NCBI GenBank assembly: GCA_900552225.1
Contig: URYX01000023.1
Location: 1 to 16,028, forward strand
DNA from: an uncultured Oscillospiraceae bacterium
Lineage (GTDB): Bacteria; Bacillota; Clostridia; Oscillospirales; Acutalibacteraceae
DNA length: 16,028 nt
Direction: 5' to 3'
Shown in pieces: positions 1-7,522 of the stretch (the first letter of the stretch is position 1; every line of letters starts with the position of its first letter). The notes under the pieces are model-generated. The model worked only from the letters and a program-made list of their open reading frames with translations, made no database searches and had not been told where the DNA came from. The position numbers were made by a program, and so were the translations under genes.

Positions 1-39
1 GGGGGGGCTGTCGGTTATCGGAAAACGCGGGGCGCAGGC

Positions 40-846
40 TCAGAGGGTGGCCCGGGCGATGGAGGCGATATCGCCCACACCGTTCAGCACGGCGGTGGGG
101 CGGTAGGCATACGTCTTGAGTGTTTCGCGGGTGGACACGCCGGAGAGCACCAGCACGGTGGACATGCCGCTCTCCATGCCGGAGATGATGTCCGTATCCA
201 TGCGGTCCCCGACCATGACGGCCTCGGCGGAGTGGCACTGCAGCATCCGCAGTCCGGTGCGCATCATCAGCGGATTGGGCTTGCCGCAGAAATAGGCCTG
301 GGTTCCGGTGGCCATTTCGATGGGCGCAATCAGGGCGCGGCAGGCCGGGGCAATGCCGTTTTCGATGGGGCCGGAGACGTCGGAGTTGGCACCGATGAGC
401 TTGGCGCCGCCGATGACCAGATTGGTGGCCTTGGTCAGCGTATCCAGGGAGTAGGAGCGGCCCTCTCCGACGACCACATAGTCGGGGTTGACGTCGTTCA
501 TGGTGATGCCGGCGTCGTAGAGCGCGTTGAGCAGTCCCGCCTCACCGATGGCGAACACGGAGCAGCCGGGGGCCTGCTCATGCAGAAAGGCGGCTGTGGC
601 GAGAGCGCTCGTGTAGAAATGCTCCTCCGGCACATCAAGCCCCATACGGGCGAGCTTCTGATTCAGCTCCCGCGGGGTGTAGCCGCTGTTGTTGGTCAGA
701 AACAGGTATTCCTTGTTTTCGTCGTGCAGCCACTGAATGAATTCCGCCACGCCGGGCAGAATGCGGTTGCCGTGGTAGATGACGCCGTCCATATCGCAGA
801 TAAAGCCTTTTTTGGTGTTGAAATCCAGAGAGGTTGAAATATCCAT
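40..846 (-). CDS. HAD-IIA family (NagD-like) sugar/nucleotide phosphatase
   Basis: A 268-residue cytoplasmic HAD-superfamily phosphatase, full length for the NagD/AraL subgroup (about 250-270). Seen: the nucleophile motif DMDGV with Asp18 and Asp20, the second motif LTNNS (Thr51-Ser54), the conserved lysine in GKPNP (Lys189), and the Mg-binding motif GDRMDTD (Asp214, Asp217, Asp219). The large insert between motifs II and III is the C2-type cap of class IIA enzymes. Such enzymes dephosphorylate small metabolites such as UMP, sugar phosphates or 4-nitrophenyl phosphate with broad specificity; the real substrate cannot be read here. Start: ATG with AAGGA ten bases upstream. It is divergent from fhs and has its own promoter. 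Nothing resembling a terminator is visible in the 39 bases after the stop before the window edge. Confidence 0.92.
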   Translation of the reverse strand: MDISTSLDFNTKKGFICDMDGVIYHGNRILPGVAEFIQWLHDENKEYLFLTNNSGYTPRELNQKLARMGLDVPEEHFYTSALATAAFLHEQAPGCSVFAIGEAGLLNALYDAGITMNDVNPDYVVVGEGRSYSLDTLTKATNLVIGGAKLIGANSDVSGPIENGIAPACRALIAPIEMATGTQAYFCGKPNPLMMRTGLRMLQCHSAEAVMVGDRMDTDIISGMESGMSTVLVLSGVSTRETLKTYAYRPTAVLNGVGDIASIARATL

Positions 847-880
847 TGATGATCCGTCCTTATGCTATTATAACATCCTC

Positions 881-909
881 ATTATACCATCCCGTTTGAC
901 AAATTGCCA
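881..909 (-). promoter_or_regulatory. Probable sigma-A promoter for the HAD phosphatase
   Basis: On the minus strand a perfect TATAAT (886 to 881) is preceded by TGG, giving an extended -10 (TGGTATAAT). A weak -35 (TGGCAA, 909 to 904) lies 17 bp upstream. Transcription would start near 874 and give a leader of about 28 bases. A second TATAAT (872 to 867) lies closer to the gene but has no recognisable -35. Confidence 0.6.
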
Positions 910-962
910 TAGAAAACCCGTAAAATTTTTGAAATGTGCGGGAGGCGGTGCGCAAATACTTT

Positions 963-991
963 TTGACAAGGGCGCGGAGGTATGCTATACT
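963..991 (+). promoter_or_regulatory. Strong sigma-A promoter for fhs
   Basis: A perfect -35 TTGACA (963-968), a 17 bp spacer and a near-consensus -10 TATACT (986-991). Transcription should start near 998. This leaves a leader of about 150 bases before the preferred fhs start, longer than needed for translation alone. Confidence 0.8.
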
Positions 992-1008
992 ACCATATAT
1001 CGGTGCGC

Positions 1009-1114
1009 GGGCGGCAAATAAATCAAGATGTCGTGCCCGTTTATTGCCGTCCGGGACAGGTGATGCCCCGGAAAACGCCCCCGCGGAGCGCCGCGGAGGG
1101 GATACGGCGGGGGC
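1009..1114 (+). promoter_or_regulatory. Structured fhs 5' leader, function unknown
   Basis: Three inverted repeats lie in the transcribed leader. Stem A pairs 1009-1022 with 1040-1052 (13 pairs, one G-U, one bulged A, 17-base loop). Stem B pairs CCGGG 1051-1055 with CCCGG 1067-1071 and shares bases 1051-1052 with stem A, so the two cannot form fully together. Stem C pairs GCCCCCGC 1077-1084 with GCGGGGGC 1107-1114. No T-run follows, so it is not an intrinsic terminator. I could not match the conserved cores of the THF or ZTP riboswitches, the two classes known upstream of fhs-type genes. Confidence 0.4.
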
Positions 1115-1150
1115 CGCCCGACAGGAATTTTGAATGAGGAGTGGAGAGCA

Positions 1151-2827
1151 TTGACCGGTGGATCGGATATAGAGATTGCGAGACGGTGCCGGATGCGGCC
1201 CGTGACCGACATTGCGCGGGAGGCGGGGCTGCGGGAGGAGGACGTGGAGCTGTACGGCCGCTACAAGGCCAAGATTTCCCTCTCCGCACTGCAGCACTGC
1301 CCGGGCCCGGACGGAAAGCTGATTTTGGTGACGGCCATCACGCCGACACCGGCCGGTGAGGGGAAAACCACGACTACCATCGGGCTGGCGGACGGACTGC
1401 GGCGTATCGGCCGGCGGGTGACGGTGGCGCTGCGGGAGCCGTCGCTCGGCCCCGTATTCGGCCTCAAGGGCGGCGCGACGGGCGGAGGCTATGCGCAGGT
1501 GGTGCCCATGGAGGACATCAACCTGCATTTTACGGGAGATTTTCATGCGATCGGCGCGGCCAACAACCTGCTGGCCGCCATGCTGGACAACCACATCCAG
1601 CAGGGAAACGAGCTGCGTATTGACGGGCGGCGCATCACCTGGAGGCGCTGTGTCGATATGAACGACCGCCAGCTGCGGTATATCACGGACGGGCTCGGCG
1701 GGCCCTCCAACGGTGTGCCGCGTGAGGACGGCTTTGACATCACCGTGGCCAGCGAGGTGATGGCGGTGCTGTGTCTGGCGGAGTCGATGACCGACCTGAA
1801 GGCGCGGCTGGCGCGTATCGTCGTCGGATATACGTATGACGGGAAGCCGGTCACCTGCGCCGATCTGAAGGCGCAGGGCGCCATGGCGGCGCTCCTGAAG
1901 GAGGCTATGAAGCCCAATCTGGTGCAGACGCTCGAGGGGACGCCGGCGCTTGTGCACGGAGGGCCGTTTGCCAATATTGCCCACGGCTGCAATTCCGTGA
2001 CGGCCACGCGACTGGCCCTGAAGCTCGGGGAGTATACGGTGACCGAGGCGGGCTTCGGAGCGGATCTGGGGGCGGAAAAGTTCCTCGACATCAAGTGCCG
2101 CGCGGCGGGGCTGACTCCGTCGGCCGTGGTGGTGGTGGCCACGGTGCGGGCGCTGAAGATGCACGGCGGGCTCGGCAAAGCGGAGCTCGGGAGCGAGGAT
2201 ACGGAGGCGCTTGCGCGCGGAATTCCGAACCTGCTGCGGCATGTCTCCAATATGAAAAACGTATACGGGCTGCCCTGCGTGGTGGCGGTGAACCGCTTCC
2301 CGACCGATACCGACCGCGAGATTGCGTGTGTGATCGACCGGTGCCGGGAGCTCGGGGTGCGCACGGTGCTCTCCACTGTATGGGCGGACGGCGGCCGGGG
2401 CGGCGAGGCACTCGCACGGGAGGTAGTGCGGCTTTGCGAGGAGGAGACGCCGCACTTCGCCTTCAGCTACAATTCGGAGCAGAGTATCGGGGACAAAATT
2501 GAGGCCGTGGTGAAAAAGGTGTACGGCGGAGACGGCATCCGGGTGCTGCCCGAGGCGCAGCGGCAGATCGAGTGGCTGACGGCGCTCGGGTTCGGGAAGC
2601 TCCCAGTCTGCATCGCCAAGACGCAGTACAGCTTTTCGGATAATCCGGCGCTGCTTGGAGCGCCCGAGGGCTTTACCGTTACAGTGAAGCAGGTGCGTGT
2701 TTCCGCCGGGGCCGGGTTTATCGTGGTGCTGACGGGGGATATTATGACCATGCCGGGGCTTCCGAAGCGCCCGGCGGCGGAGAGCATCGATGTGGATGAG
2801 GACGGCCGGATTACCGGGCTGTTCTGA
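1151..2827 (+). CDS. fhs: Formate--tetrahydrofolate ligase
   Basis: It makes 10-formyltetrahydrofolate from formate, tetrahydrofolate and ATP in the cytoplasm, supplying one-carbon units for purine and formyl-methionine synthesis and the methyl branch of the Wood-Ljungdahl route in acetogens. From TTG at 1151 it is 558 residues, the usual length. Seen: P-loop TPTPAGEGKT (64-73), the family signature GLKGGATGGGY at about 104-114, then PMEDINLHFTGDFHAI, and VATVRALKMHGG later. An in-frame TTG at 1130 would add 7 residues, but it has only AGGA three bases upstream. TTG 1151 has GAGGAG nine bases upstream and yields a typical N-terminus (TGGSDIEIARR). The signature carries Thr where I recall Ala in most homologues. 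No other folate gene is adjacent. Transcription appears to end at the hairpins after the stop. Confidence 0.96.
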   Translation: MTGGSDIEIARRCRMRPVTDIAREAGLREEDVELYGRYKAKISLSALQHCPGPDGKLILVTAITPTPAGEGKTTTTIGLADGLRRIGRRVTVALREPSLGPVFGLKGGATGGGYAQVVPMEDINLHFTGDFHAIGAANNLLAAMLDNHIQQGNELRIDGRRITWRRCVDMNDRQLRYITDGLGGPSNGVPREDGFDITVASEVMAVLCLAESMTDLKARLARIVVGYTYDGKPVTCADLKAQGAMAALLKEAMKPNLVQTLEGTPALVHGGPFANIAHGCNSVTATRLALKLGEYTVTEAGFGADLGAEKFLDIKCRAAGLTPSAVVVVATVRALKMHGGLGKAELGSEDTEALARGIPNLLRHVSNMKNVYGLPCVVAVNRFPTDTDREIACVIDRCRELGVRTVLSTVWADGGRGGEALAREVVRLCEEETPHFAFSYNSEQSIGDKIEAVVKKVYGGDGIRVLPEAQRQIEWLTALGFGKLPVCIAKTQYSFSDNPALLGAPEGFTVTVKQVRVSAGAGFIVVLTGDIMTMPGLPKRPAAESIDVDEDGRITGLF

Positions 2828-2843
2828 TACGGAAGAATACAGG

Positions 2844-2876
2844 AGGGGCGATGAGCATGCATCGCCCCTGCGGCTT
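2844..2876 (+). terminator. Possible intrinsic terminator of fhs
   Basis: A perfect 10 bp stem, AGGGGCGATG (2844-2853) with CATCGCCCCT (2860-2869), and a 6-base loop start 17 bases after the fhs stop. The T-tract is poor (CGGCTTTATA), so termination may be partial or may rely on the larger hairpin downstream. Confidence 0.5.
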
Positions 2877-2893
2877 TATAAAAGGAATTTAAT

Positions 2894-2948
2894 AGTCTGA
2901 GCATCAGGGGCACACGGAAAAATACCGTGTGCCCCTGATGCTCAGACT
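2894..2948. terminator. Long perfect hairpin between convergent genes
   Basis: A 23 bp perfect inverted repeat (2895-2917 with 2925-2947), 24 bp with the outer A-T pair, around a 7-base loop (AAAAATA). It lies between the convergent fhs and araC-type genes, where a two-way terminator would sit. On the minus strand it is followed by a T-rich stretch (TATTAAATTCCTTTT), a weak U-tract for the regulator transcript. On the plus strand no T-run follows. The stem is longer than most intrinsic terminators and contains no gene. Confidence 0.6.
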
Positions 2949-3023
2949 GCGGAGAGACGCCCTCTGCTGCTTTTGCGGTCTGCGGAGAGCCGCTGCCGCT
3001 TTGCGGCTTCCGGGGAGGGGTGG

Positions 3024-4355
3024 CTACTGCCGCATTTTGCGGTAGGTGTTGGGGCGCATTCCGATATAGCGGGCAAAGGTGCGCGACAGATGCTGGGTAT
3101 CGTAAAAGCCGACCGCGTGCGCGATGCGCTCGAGCGGCAGAGAGGTGTTGATCAGCATCTGCTGGGCGGCGTTGATGCGCTGCATGGCGATGTAATCCTT
3201 GATGGTCTGGCCGGTCTGCTCGCGGAACAGGCGCGACAGGTGGGGAACCGAGATGTGGCAGTAATCGGCAATTTCCTTCACCTGGATGCTGCGCGAATAG
3301 TTGGCGTAGATGTAGAAAATGGCAGAGGTGACATAGGGGGAGGAGCCGGCATATTCCGAGAAGGAGAGGTTGCGGATACGGACGGGAATCCAGGTGTCCC
3401 TGCGCGGAATCGGAATGGCGTAGGGCAGGTCGTTGTAGTGGTTGAGGCGGGTCAGCGAAAAGCCGATGTTGCCGGTCATGTTGCTTTTCAGGTAAAAGGT
3501 GATGCAGTATTCCTCCCGGTGAGGGCGCAGGTCGAGATGCAGCCGCAGGCTGGGCCATACCCAGACATGATAGGGGGTTTCGTTCAGGGTGCGGATCTGC
3601 GCAGTATGATGCCCGCGGTACAGCTCCTTTTTCGGCTCCAGGGTCAGGTTGCCGTCGAGCGGCAGGGAAATCTCCGCACCGTGGGCCCACAGTGTGCCGA
3701 GCAGGTAGGGGCTGTCCTCGTCGTCGGGGTTGTCCGGCTCCTGTGACCAGATCCGGACATCACTGAACAGAATTTCGCGGCCGGCCTCCAGCGGATGGTA
3801 GTGGTTGCCGCGGGAGTAAAAGGCGATGCCGCCGACATCCTGCAGAATGTCGTCGCGCCGCTGCCGTCCCAGCAGCAGGGTGTGCAGCAGGATGGAGGTC
3901 AGCGCGGCGGAGGCCAGGGCACCGCTCTCCGGAAGCTGCTGCTCGGCGGCCCGCTGCAGGTCACCGAACAGCAGGTGGGAAATGTCCTGCGGCTGAAACG
4001 GAATTTGCGTGCTCGTATGAATCCGCAGCGGGACGGGCGGCTCTCCGGGGACGTCGGTGCTGGCGAAAAACTCGAAATCGACCATCAGCAGACCTGCTCC
4101 CGCCTCCTCGGGCGCCGCCAGCTGCCAGAGGGAGGGGCTTTTCACAAAAAAGCTGTGCTTCCCCTTCAGCGTGCAGACCGGCTGCGGGGAGCTGACGGTG
4201 ATCTCACCGTTCAGCACATAAAAGAGACCCTGATGCTCAATGCTGACTGTCTCCCGCTCGCCTGCCCGGAGGCTCAGCAGGCGCAGCTCCCGGATGCGCG
4301 AAAGGTAGTGAGGGTATTCCCGGATGTTCCAATAGTCAAAAAAACGAGGCTCCAA
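3024..4355 (-). CDS. AraC-family regulator with an extra beta-rich middle domain
   Basis: Probable activator of the divergent glycan operon. Using TTG at 4355 it is 443 residues, long for the family (about 280-300). Order: N-terminal cupin-like sensor (about 25-110), a short helical part, a beta-rich segment of about 170 residues (about 175-345) rich in Trp/Tyr and alternating hydrophobics like a carbohydrate-binding jelly roll, then a C-terminal double helix-turn-helix (about 349-443). The last part contains VKEIADYCHISVPHLSRLF and a second HTH ending GMRPNTYRK, the classic AraC/XylS signature. Start choice: a longer frame from TTG 4388 or ATG 4376 has no ribosome binding site, while TTG 4355 has GGGAGGG with GGAGG seven bases upstream. 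DNA binding is secure; the ligand and the middle-domain fold are inference. Confidence 0.9.
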   Translation of the reverse strand: MEPRFFDYWNIREYPHYLSRIRELRLLSLRAGERETVSIEHQGLFYVLNGEITVSSPQPVCTLKGKHSFFVKSPSLWQLAAPEEAGAGLLMVDFEFFASTDVPGEPPVPLRIHTSTQIPFQPQDISHLLFGDLQRAAEQQLPESGALASAALTSILLHTLLLGRQRRDDILQDVGGIAFYSRGNHYHPLEAGREILFSDVRIWSQEPDNPDDEDSPYLLGTLWAHGAEISLPLDGNLTLEPKKELYRGHHTAQIRTLNETPYHVWVWPSLRLHLDLRPHREEYCITFYLKSNMTGNIGFSLTRLNHYNDLPYAIPIPRRDTWIPVRIRNLSFSEYAGSSPYVTSAIFYIYANYSRSIQVKEIADYCHISVPHLSRLFREQTGQTIKDYIAMQRINAAQQMLINTSLPLERIAHAVGFYDTQHLSRTFARYIGMRPNTYRKMRQ

Positions 4356-4411
4356 AGCGGTCCCTCCCGGTTTCATAAAAATAGACAAAAAGAAAACGAG
4401 ACTACAGCGCT

Positions 4412-4439
4412 ATCATAACATATTTTTAAGGAAAGTCAA
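4412..4439 (-). promoter_or_regulatory. Sigma-A promoter of the AraC-type regulator
   Basis: On the minus strand, -35 TTGACT (4439 to 4434), 16 bp spacer, -10 TATGAT (4417 to 4412). Transcription would start near 4405, about 50 bases before the preferred TTG start. Confidence 0.7.
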
Positions 4440-4464
4440 GAATGGACGCGGAAAAACAGCGGGA

Positions 4465-4538
4465 ATTTCCAGAGAAAAAATGGAAATGATCGATTTGTAC
4501 CACAAATTGATTGAATTGTCACTGGCGTAACGGCGTTA
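4465..4538 (+). promoter_or_regulatory. Cluster of short dyads: candidate operator region
   Basis: Three exact dyads lie upstream of the operon. They are ATTTCC (4465-4470) with GGAAAT (4482-4487); ATTTGT (4493-4498) with ACAAAT (4502-4507); and the 11-base odd palindrome TAACGGCGTTA (4528-4538). A GGCGTAA/GGCGTTA direct repeat (4524-4530 and 4532-4538) overlaps the last. They sit between the regulator promoter and the likely operon promoter, where an AraC-type activator or a repressor would bind. Assignment to a protein is inference. Confidence 0.4.
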
Positions 4539-4551
4539 AAAAGTTTATGAT
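4523..4551 (+). promoter_or_regulatory. Candidate activator-dependent promoter of the glycan operon
   Basis: A good -10, TATGAT (4546-4551), has only a poor match at the -35 position (TGGCGT, 4523-4528, 17 bp spacer), as expected for a promoter needing an activator. Transcription would start near 4558, about 50 bases before the first gene. A second A/T-rich palindrome, TTTAGCTAAA (4585-4594), lies just upstream of the ribosome binding site. Confidence 0.4.
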
Positions 4552-4610
4552 TTAATCAAGAAACGAAAAGGGCCCGCGGAAATATTTAGCTAAAATATGG
4601 AGTGCGTCGG

Positions 4611-7520
4611 ATGCGGAGCCAAGAGAGCGGAAAGGACACGGGTGAAGGCATGAAGCAAAAACGGAAGCAGATCATCGCGGGGGCACTCGCGGTGGTACTC
4701 GTCGGAACGCTGCTGCTCATCGGGCTTGGGGACCGGTCGATACAGGCGAAGGGAACCGTACCGAACCTCAGTGCGGCACAGAAGGAAAACAGCTATGCGG
4801 CCTACCGGGAGCGGTATGCGCCGATTTCCGCGGGATTTCGCCGGACATGGAATGCGGCGGAGCAGGTGACGGGCGATGCGGCCTGGCGCGTGGACTCCGA
4901 CGCGGAGGGACGGTATGTCTATCTGCCCGACGAGGGCAGCGTGACCTGGACGGTGGAGGTCGAGCAGGCCGGGCGCTATGAGCTCTGGCTGACCTACTGC
5001 CCGGCGGAGGGCAACAGCGGCGACATCCAGCGCACGCTGCTGGTCAACGGCAGTCTGCCGTATGAGGAGGCCTCCGGCCTCCGGTTTCGCCGCACCTGGG
5101 CCAACAAGGGAGACGTACAGCAGGATCTGTACGGAAACGATATCCGCCCGCTGCAGGTGGAGGAGAGCCGGTGGGAAACGGCCTGCTGCCGCGACAGCGA
5201 GGGGTATGTGACCGAGCCGCTGACGGTGTATCTGGAGCAGGGGCAGAACACGCTGACGCTGTCGGCGGAGCGGGAGCCGATGCTGCTGCGGCAGCTGACG
5301 CTGCAGTCGCCCACCGTGCTGCGTTCCTATGAGCAGGTGCGGGCCGAGTATGAGGCCAAGGGGTATACGGAGGCCGCGGGAGTGCTGCGGCAGATCGAGG
5401 GAGAGGCGGCGCGCTACAAGTCTTCCCCGACGCTGTATCCGCTGTCGGATACCTCCACCTGCGCGACCGAGCCGTATGTGCCGTCGGTCATCAAGCTGAA
5501 CACCATCGGCGGAACGCGGTGGTCGTATGTCGGGGATTATCTGGAGTGGTCCTTTGAGGTGCCGCAGAGCGGTCTGTATCAGATTGCGGTCAAGGCCCGG
5601 CAGAACGTGACCAGCGGACTGGTCTCCTCCCGCCGGGTGCTAATTGACGGCAGCGTGCCCTTTGCCGAAATGGACAGCATCAGCTTTTTCTACGACAGTG
5701 ACTGGCAGTCGGTGGTGCTCGGCAGCGGAGAGGAGCCCTACCGCTTTTATCTGGAGGCGGGCACGCACACGCTGCGCATGGAGGTCACGCTCGGAGACAT
5801 GGGACAGGTGCTCGGCGTGACGCAGGACGTGCTGACACAGCTCAACCGGATTTACCGGGAAATCATCATGCTGACCGGCACCAGTCCGGACACCATGCGC
5901 AACTACCGCTTTGAGGAGACGCTGCCGGAGACGGTGGAGAACATCCGGACGCAGTGCCGGATCCTGGAGAGCGTGCGTGCGGCACTGGAGGAGTATACCG
6001 GCCAGGAGGACGGCAATGCCGCCATCCTCGGCACCCTGATCCGACAGCTGACGGTCATGGGGGATAAGCCGGCCAAGATTGCCGAAAACCTGAGCTATTT
6101 CAAGACCAACATCGGCTCGCTCGGTACCTGGGTCAACGATATGAGCTCGCTCAATCTGGAAATTGACTATCTGACGGTGTATTCGCCCGATCAGACGCTG
6201 AAATCCCCGAAGGCGGGCTTCTTCCGCAGCATCGGCTATAACGTGAGACGGTTTATTGATGCGTTTACGCTCGATTACAACAAGATCGGCACACTGGTGG
6301 AAACGGACGAGGGAAACACGATCACGGTGTGGTCGTCGGCCGGCCGCGATCAGATGCAGACGCTGAAGGTGATGCTGAACGACTCCTTTACGCAGGAGAC
6401 GGGCATCGGCGTGAATCTGGAGCTGGTCGAGGACGGAGCGCTGCTGTCGGCCACGGTGGCCGGCATCGGGCCGGATGTGGCGCTCGGGGTCGGGCAGAGC
6501 TTGCCGGTGGATTATGCGCTGCGCGGTGCGGTGGCGTCTCTGGAGAGCTTCGGAAGCTATGATGGGGTGATTTCCCGCTTCCCGCAGGAGCTGCTGGTGC
6601 CGTACCGCATGGACGGCAGTCTGTATGCCCTGCCGGAGTCCATCTCCTTCCCGGTGCTGTATTACCGCACCGATATTCTGGAGCGGCTCGGGGTCGAGGT
6701 CCCGCAGACATGGGACGACGTGATTGCACTGACGACGGTGCTGAGCAACAACAATATGTCCTTTGGCTTCCCGTATTCGACGACGGCAGATCCCGGCGGA
6801 GGACTTTCGCTGTTCTATTCGCTGCTGATGCAGAAGGGCGGAGAGGTGTATGCCGGGGACAAGACGCACAGTCTGCTCGACTCGGATATTGCGGTCAGCG
6901 CGTTCAAGCAGTGGACGAATTTTTACTTAAACTACGGGCAGCAGCTCGAAATCAACTTTGTCAACCGTTTCCGCACCGGTGAGATTCCGATCGGTATTGC
7001 CGCACAGTCGGTGTACAACACGCTGATCGTCTCCGCGCCGGAAATCAAGGATCTGTGGAGCTTTACGCTGATTCCGGGTACGGAGCGGAAGGACGGGAGC
7101 ATCGACCGCACGGCGCTGGTCAATTCCGCCTGCTGCGTGATCCTGCAGAGCTCGGACAAGAAGGAGGCGGCCTGGCAGTTCCTGGATTGGTGGACGCGCG
7201 AGGACATCCAGCTCCGGTTCGGACGGGAGATGGAGAGCGTGCTCGGTGCCTCCGCCCGTTATCCGACCGCCAACCTGAAGGCGTATGAGTCGCTGCCGTG
7301 GACGCGGGCGGAGTGGCAGGTGCTCGAGCAGTCGATGCAGAACGGACGGTGCGTGCCGGAGGTGCCCGGAGGCTATTTCACCTCCCGGCATATCAACAAC
7401 GCCTTCCGCTCGGTGGTGCTGCAGATGAGCGACGTCAAGGATACGCTGCTGGACTACGTCGATGCCATCAACCGTGAGATTACGAAAAAACGGCAGGAGT
7501 TCGGCCTGACCGTATCCTGA
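4611..7520 (+). CDS. Giant solute-binding protein with two beta-sandwich repeats
   Basis: Extracellular binding component of a CUT1 sugar ABC transporter, 969 residues against the usual 400-550. Order: basic stretch then one hydrophobic segment (about 20-40); repeat 1 (about 100-230) and repeat 2 (about 292-402), both like galactose-binding/CBM modules; a helical spacer (about 405-555); then a family 1 solute-binding domain (about 570-960) with NTITVWSSAGRDQ, VPQTWDDV and GEIPIGIAAQSVYN. There is no lipobox cysteine, so it is either secreted after SIQA or held by an uncleaved anchor. Start: ATG 4611 has GGAG eight bases upstream. GTG 4602 overlaps that site, and ATG 4650 gives the neatest signal peptide but a poorly spaced site. 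First gene of the operon; a permease pair follows. Substrate unknown, probably an oligo- or polysaccharide. Confidence 0.87.
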   Translation: MRSQESGKDTGEGMKQKRKQIIAGALAVVLVGTLLLIGLGDRSIQAKGTVPNLSAAQKENSYAAYRERYAPISAGFRRTWNAAEQVTGDAAWRVDSDAEGRYVYLPDEGSVTWTVEVEQAGRYELWLTYCPAEGNSGDIQRTLLVNGSLPYEEASGLRFRRTWANKGDVQQDLYGNDIRPLQVEESRWETACCRDSEGYVTEPLTVYLEQGQNTLTLSAEREPMLLRQLTLQSPTVLRSYEQVRAEYEAKGYTEAAGVLRQIEGEAARYKSSPTLYPLSDTSTCATEPYVPSVIKLNTIGGTRWSYVGDYLEWSFEVPQSGLYQIAVKARQNVTSGLVSSRRVLIDGSVPFAEMDSISFFYDSDWQSVVLGSGEEPYRFYLEAGTHTLRMEVTLGDMGQVLGVTQDVLTQLNRIYREIIMLTGTSPDTMRNYRFEETLPETVENIRTQCRILESVRAALEEYTGQEDGNAAILGTLIRQLTVMGDKPAKIAENLSYFKTNIGSLGTWVNDMSSLNLEIDYLTVYSPDQTLKSPKAGFFRSIGYNVRRFIDAFTLDYNKIGTLVETDEGNTITVWSSAGRDQMQTLKVMLNDSFTQETGIGVNLELVEDGALLSATVAGIGPDVALGVGQSLPVDYALRGAVASLESFGSYDGVISRFPQELLVPYRMDGSLYALPESISFPVLYYRTDILERLGVEVPQTWDDVIALTTVLSNNNMSFGFPYSTTADPGGGLSLFYSLLMQKGGEVYAGDKTHSLLDSDIAVSAFKQWTNFYLNYGQQLEINFVNRFRTGEIPIGIAAQSVYNTLIVSAPEIKDLWSFTLIPGTERKDGSIDRTALVNSACCVILQSSDKKEAAWQFLDWWTREDIQLRFGREMESVLGASARYPTANLKAYESLPWTRAEWQVLEQSMQNGRCVPEVPGGYFTSRHINNAFRSVVLQMSDVKDTLLDYVDAINREITKKRQEFGLTVS

Positions 7521-7522
7521 GC

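Noticed and set aside
896..926. Second plus-strand promoter (perfect TTGACA at 896-901 with TAAAAT at 921-926)
   Set aside because: The 19 bp spacer is too long, and the TTGACA-17-TATACT promoter at 963-991 is far better placed for fhs.
998..1150. THF or ZTP riboswitch upstream of fhs
   Set aside because: The gene and leader length invite it, but I could not find the conserved core bases of either class. A covariance-model search would settle it.
2895..2947. End of an insertion sequence or MITE
   Set aside because: There is only one short palindrome, with no transposase, no second terminal repeat and no clear target-site duplication. A genome-wide repeat search is needed before calling it mobile.
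2948..3007. Short direct repeats (TGCGGAGAG at 2948-2956 and 2981-2989) and the small GCCGC/GCGGC hairpin after the regulator gene
   Set aside because: Too short and low in complexity for this GC content to support a function.
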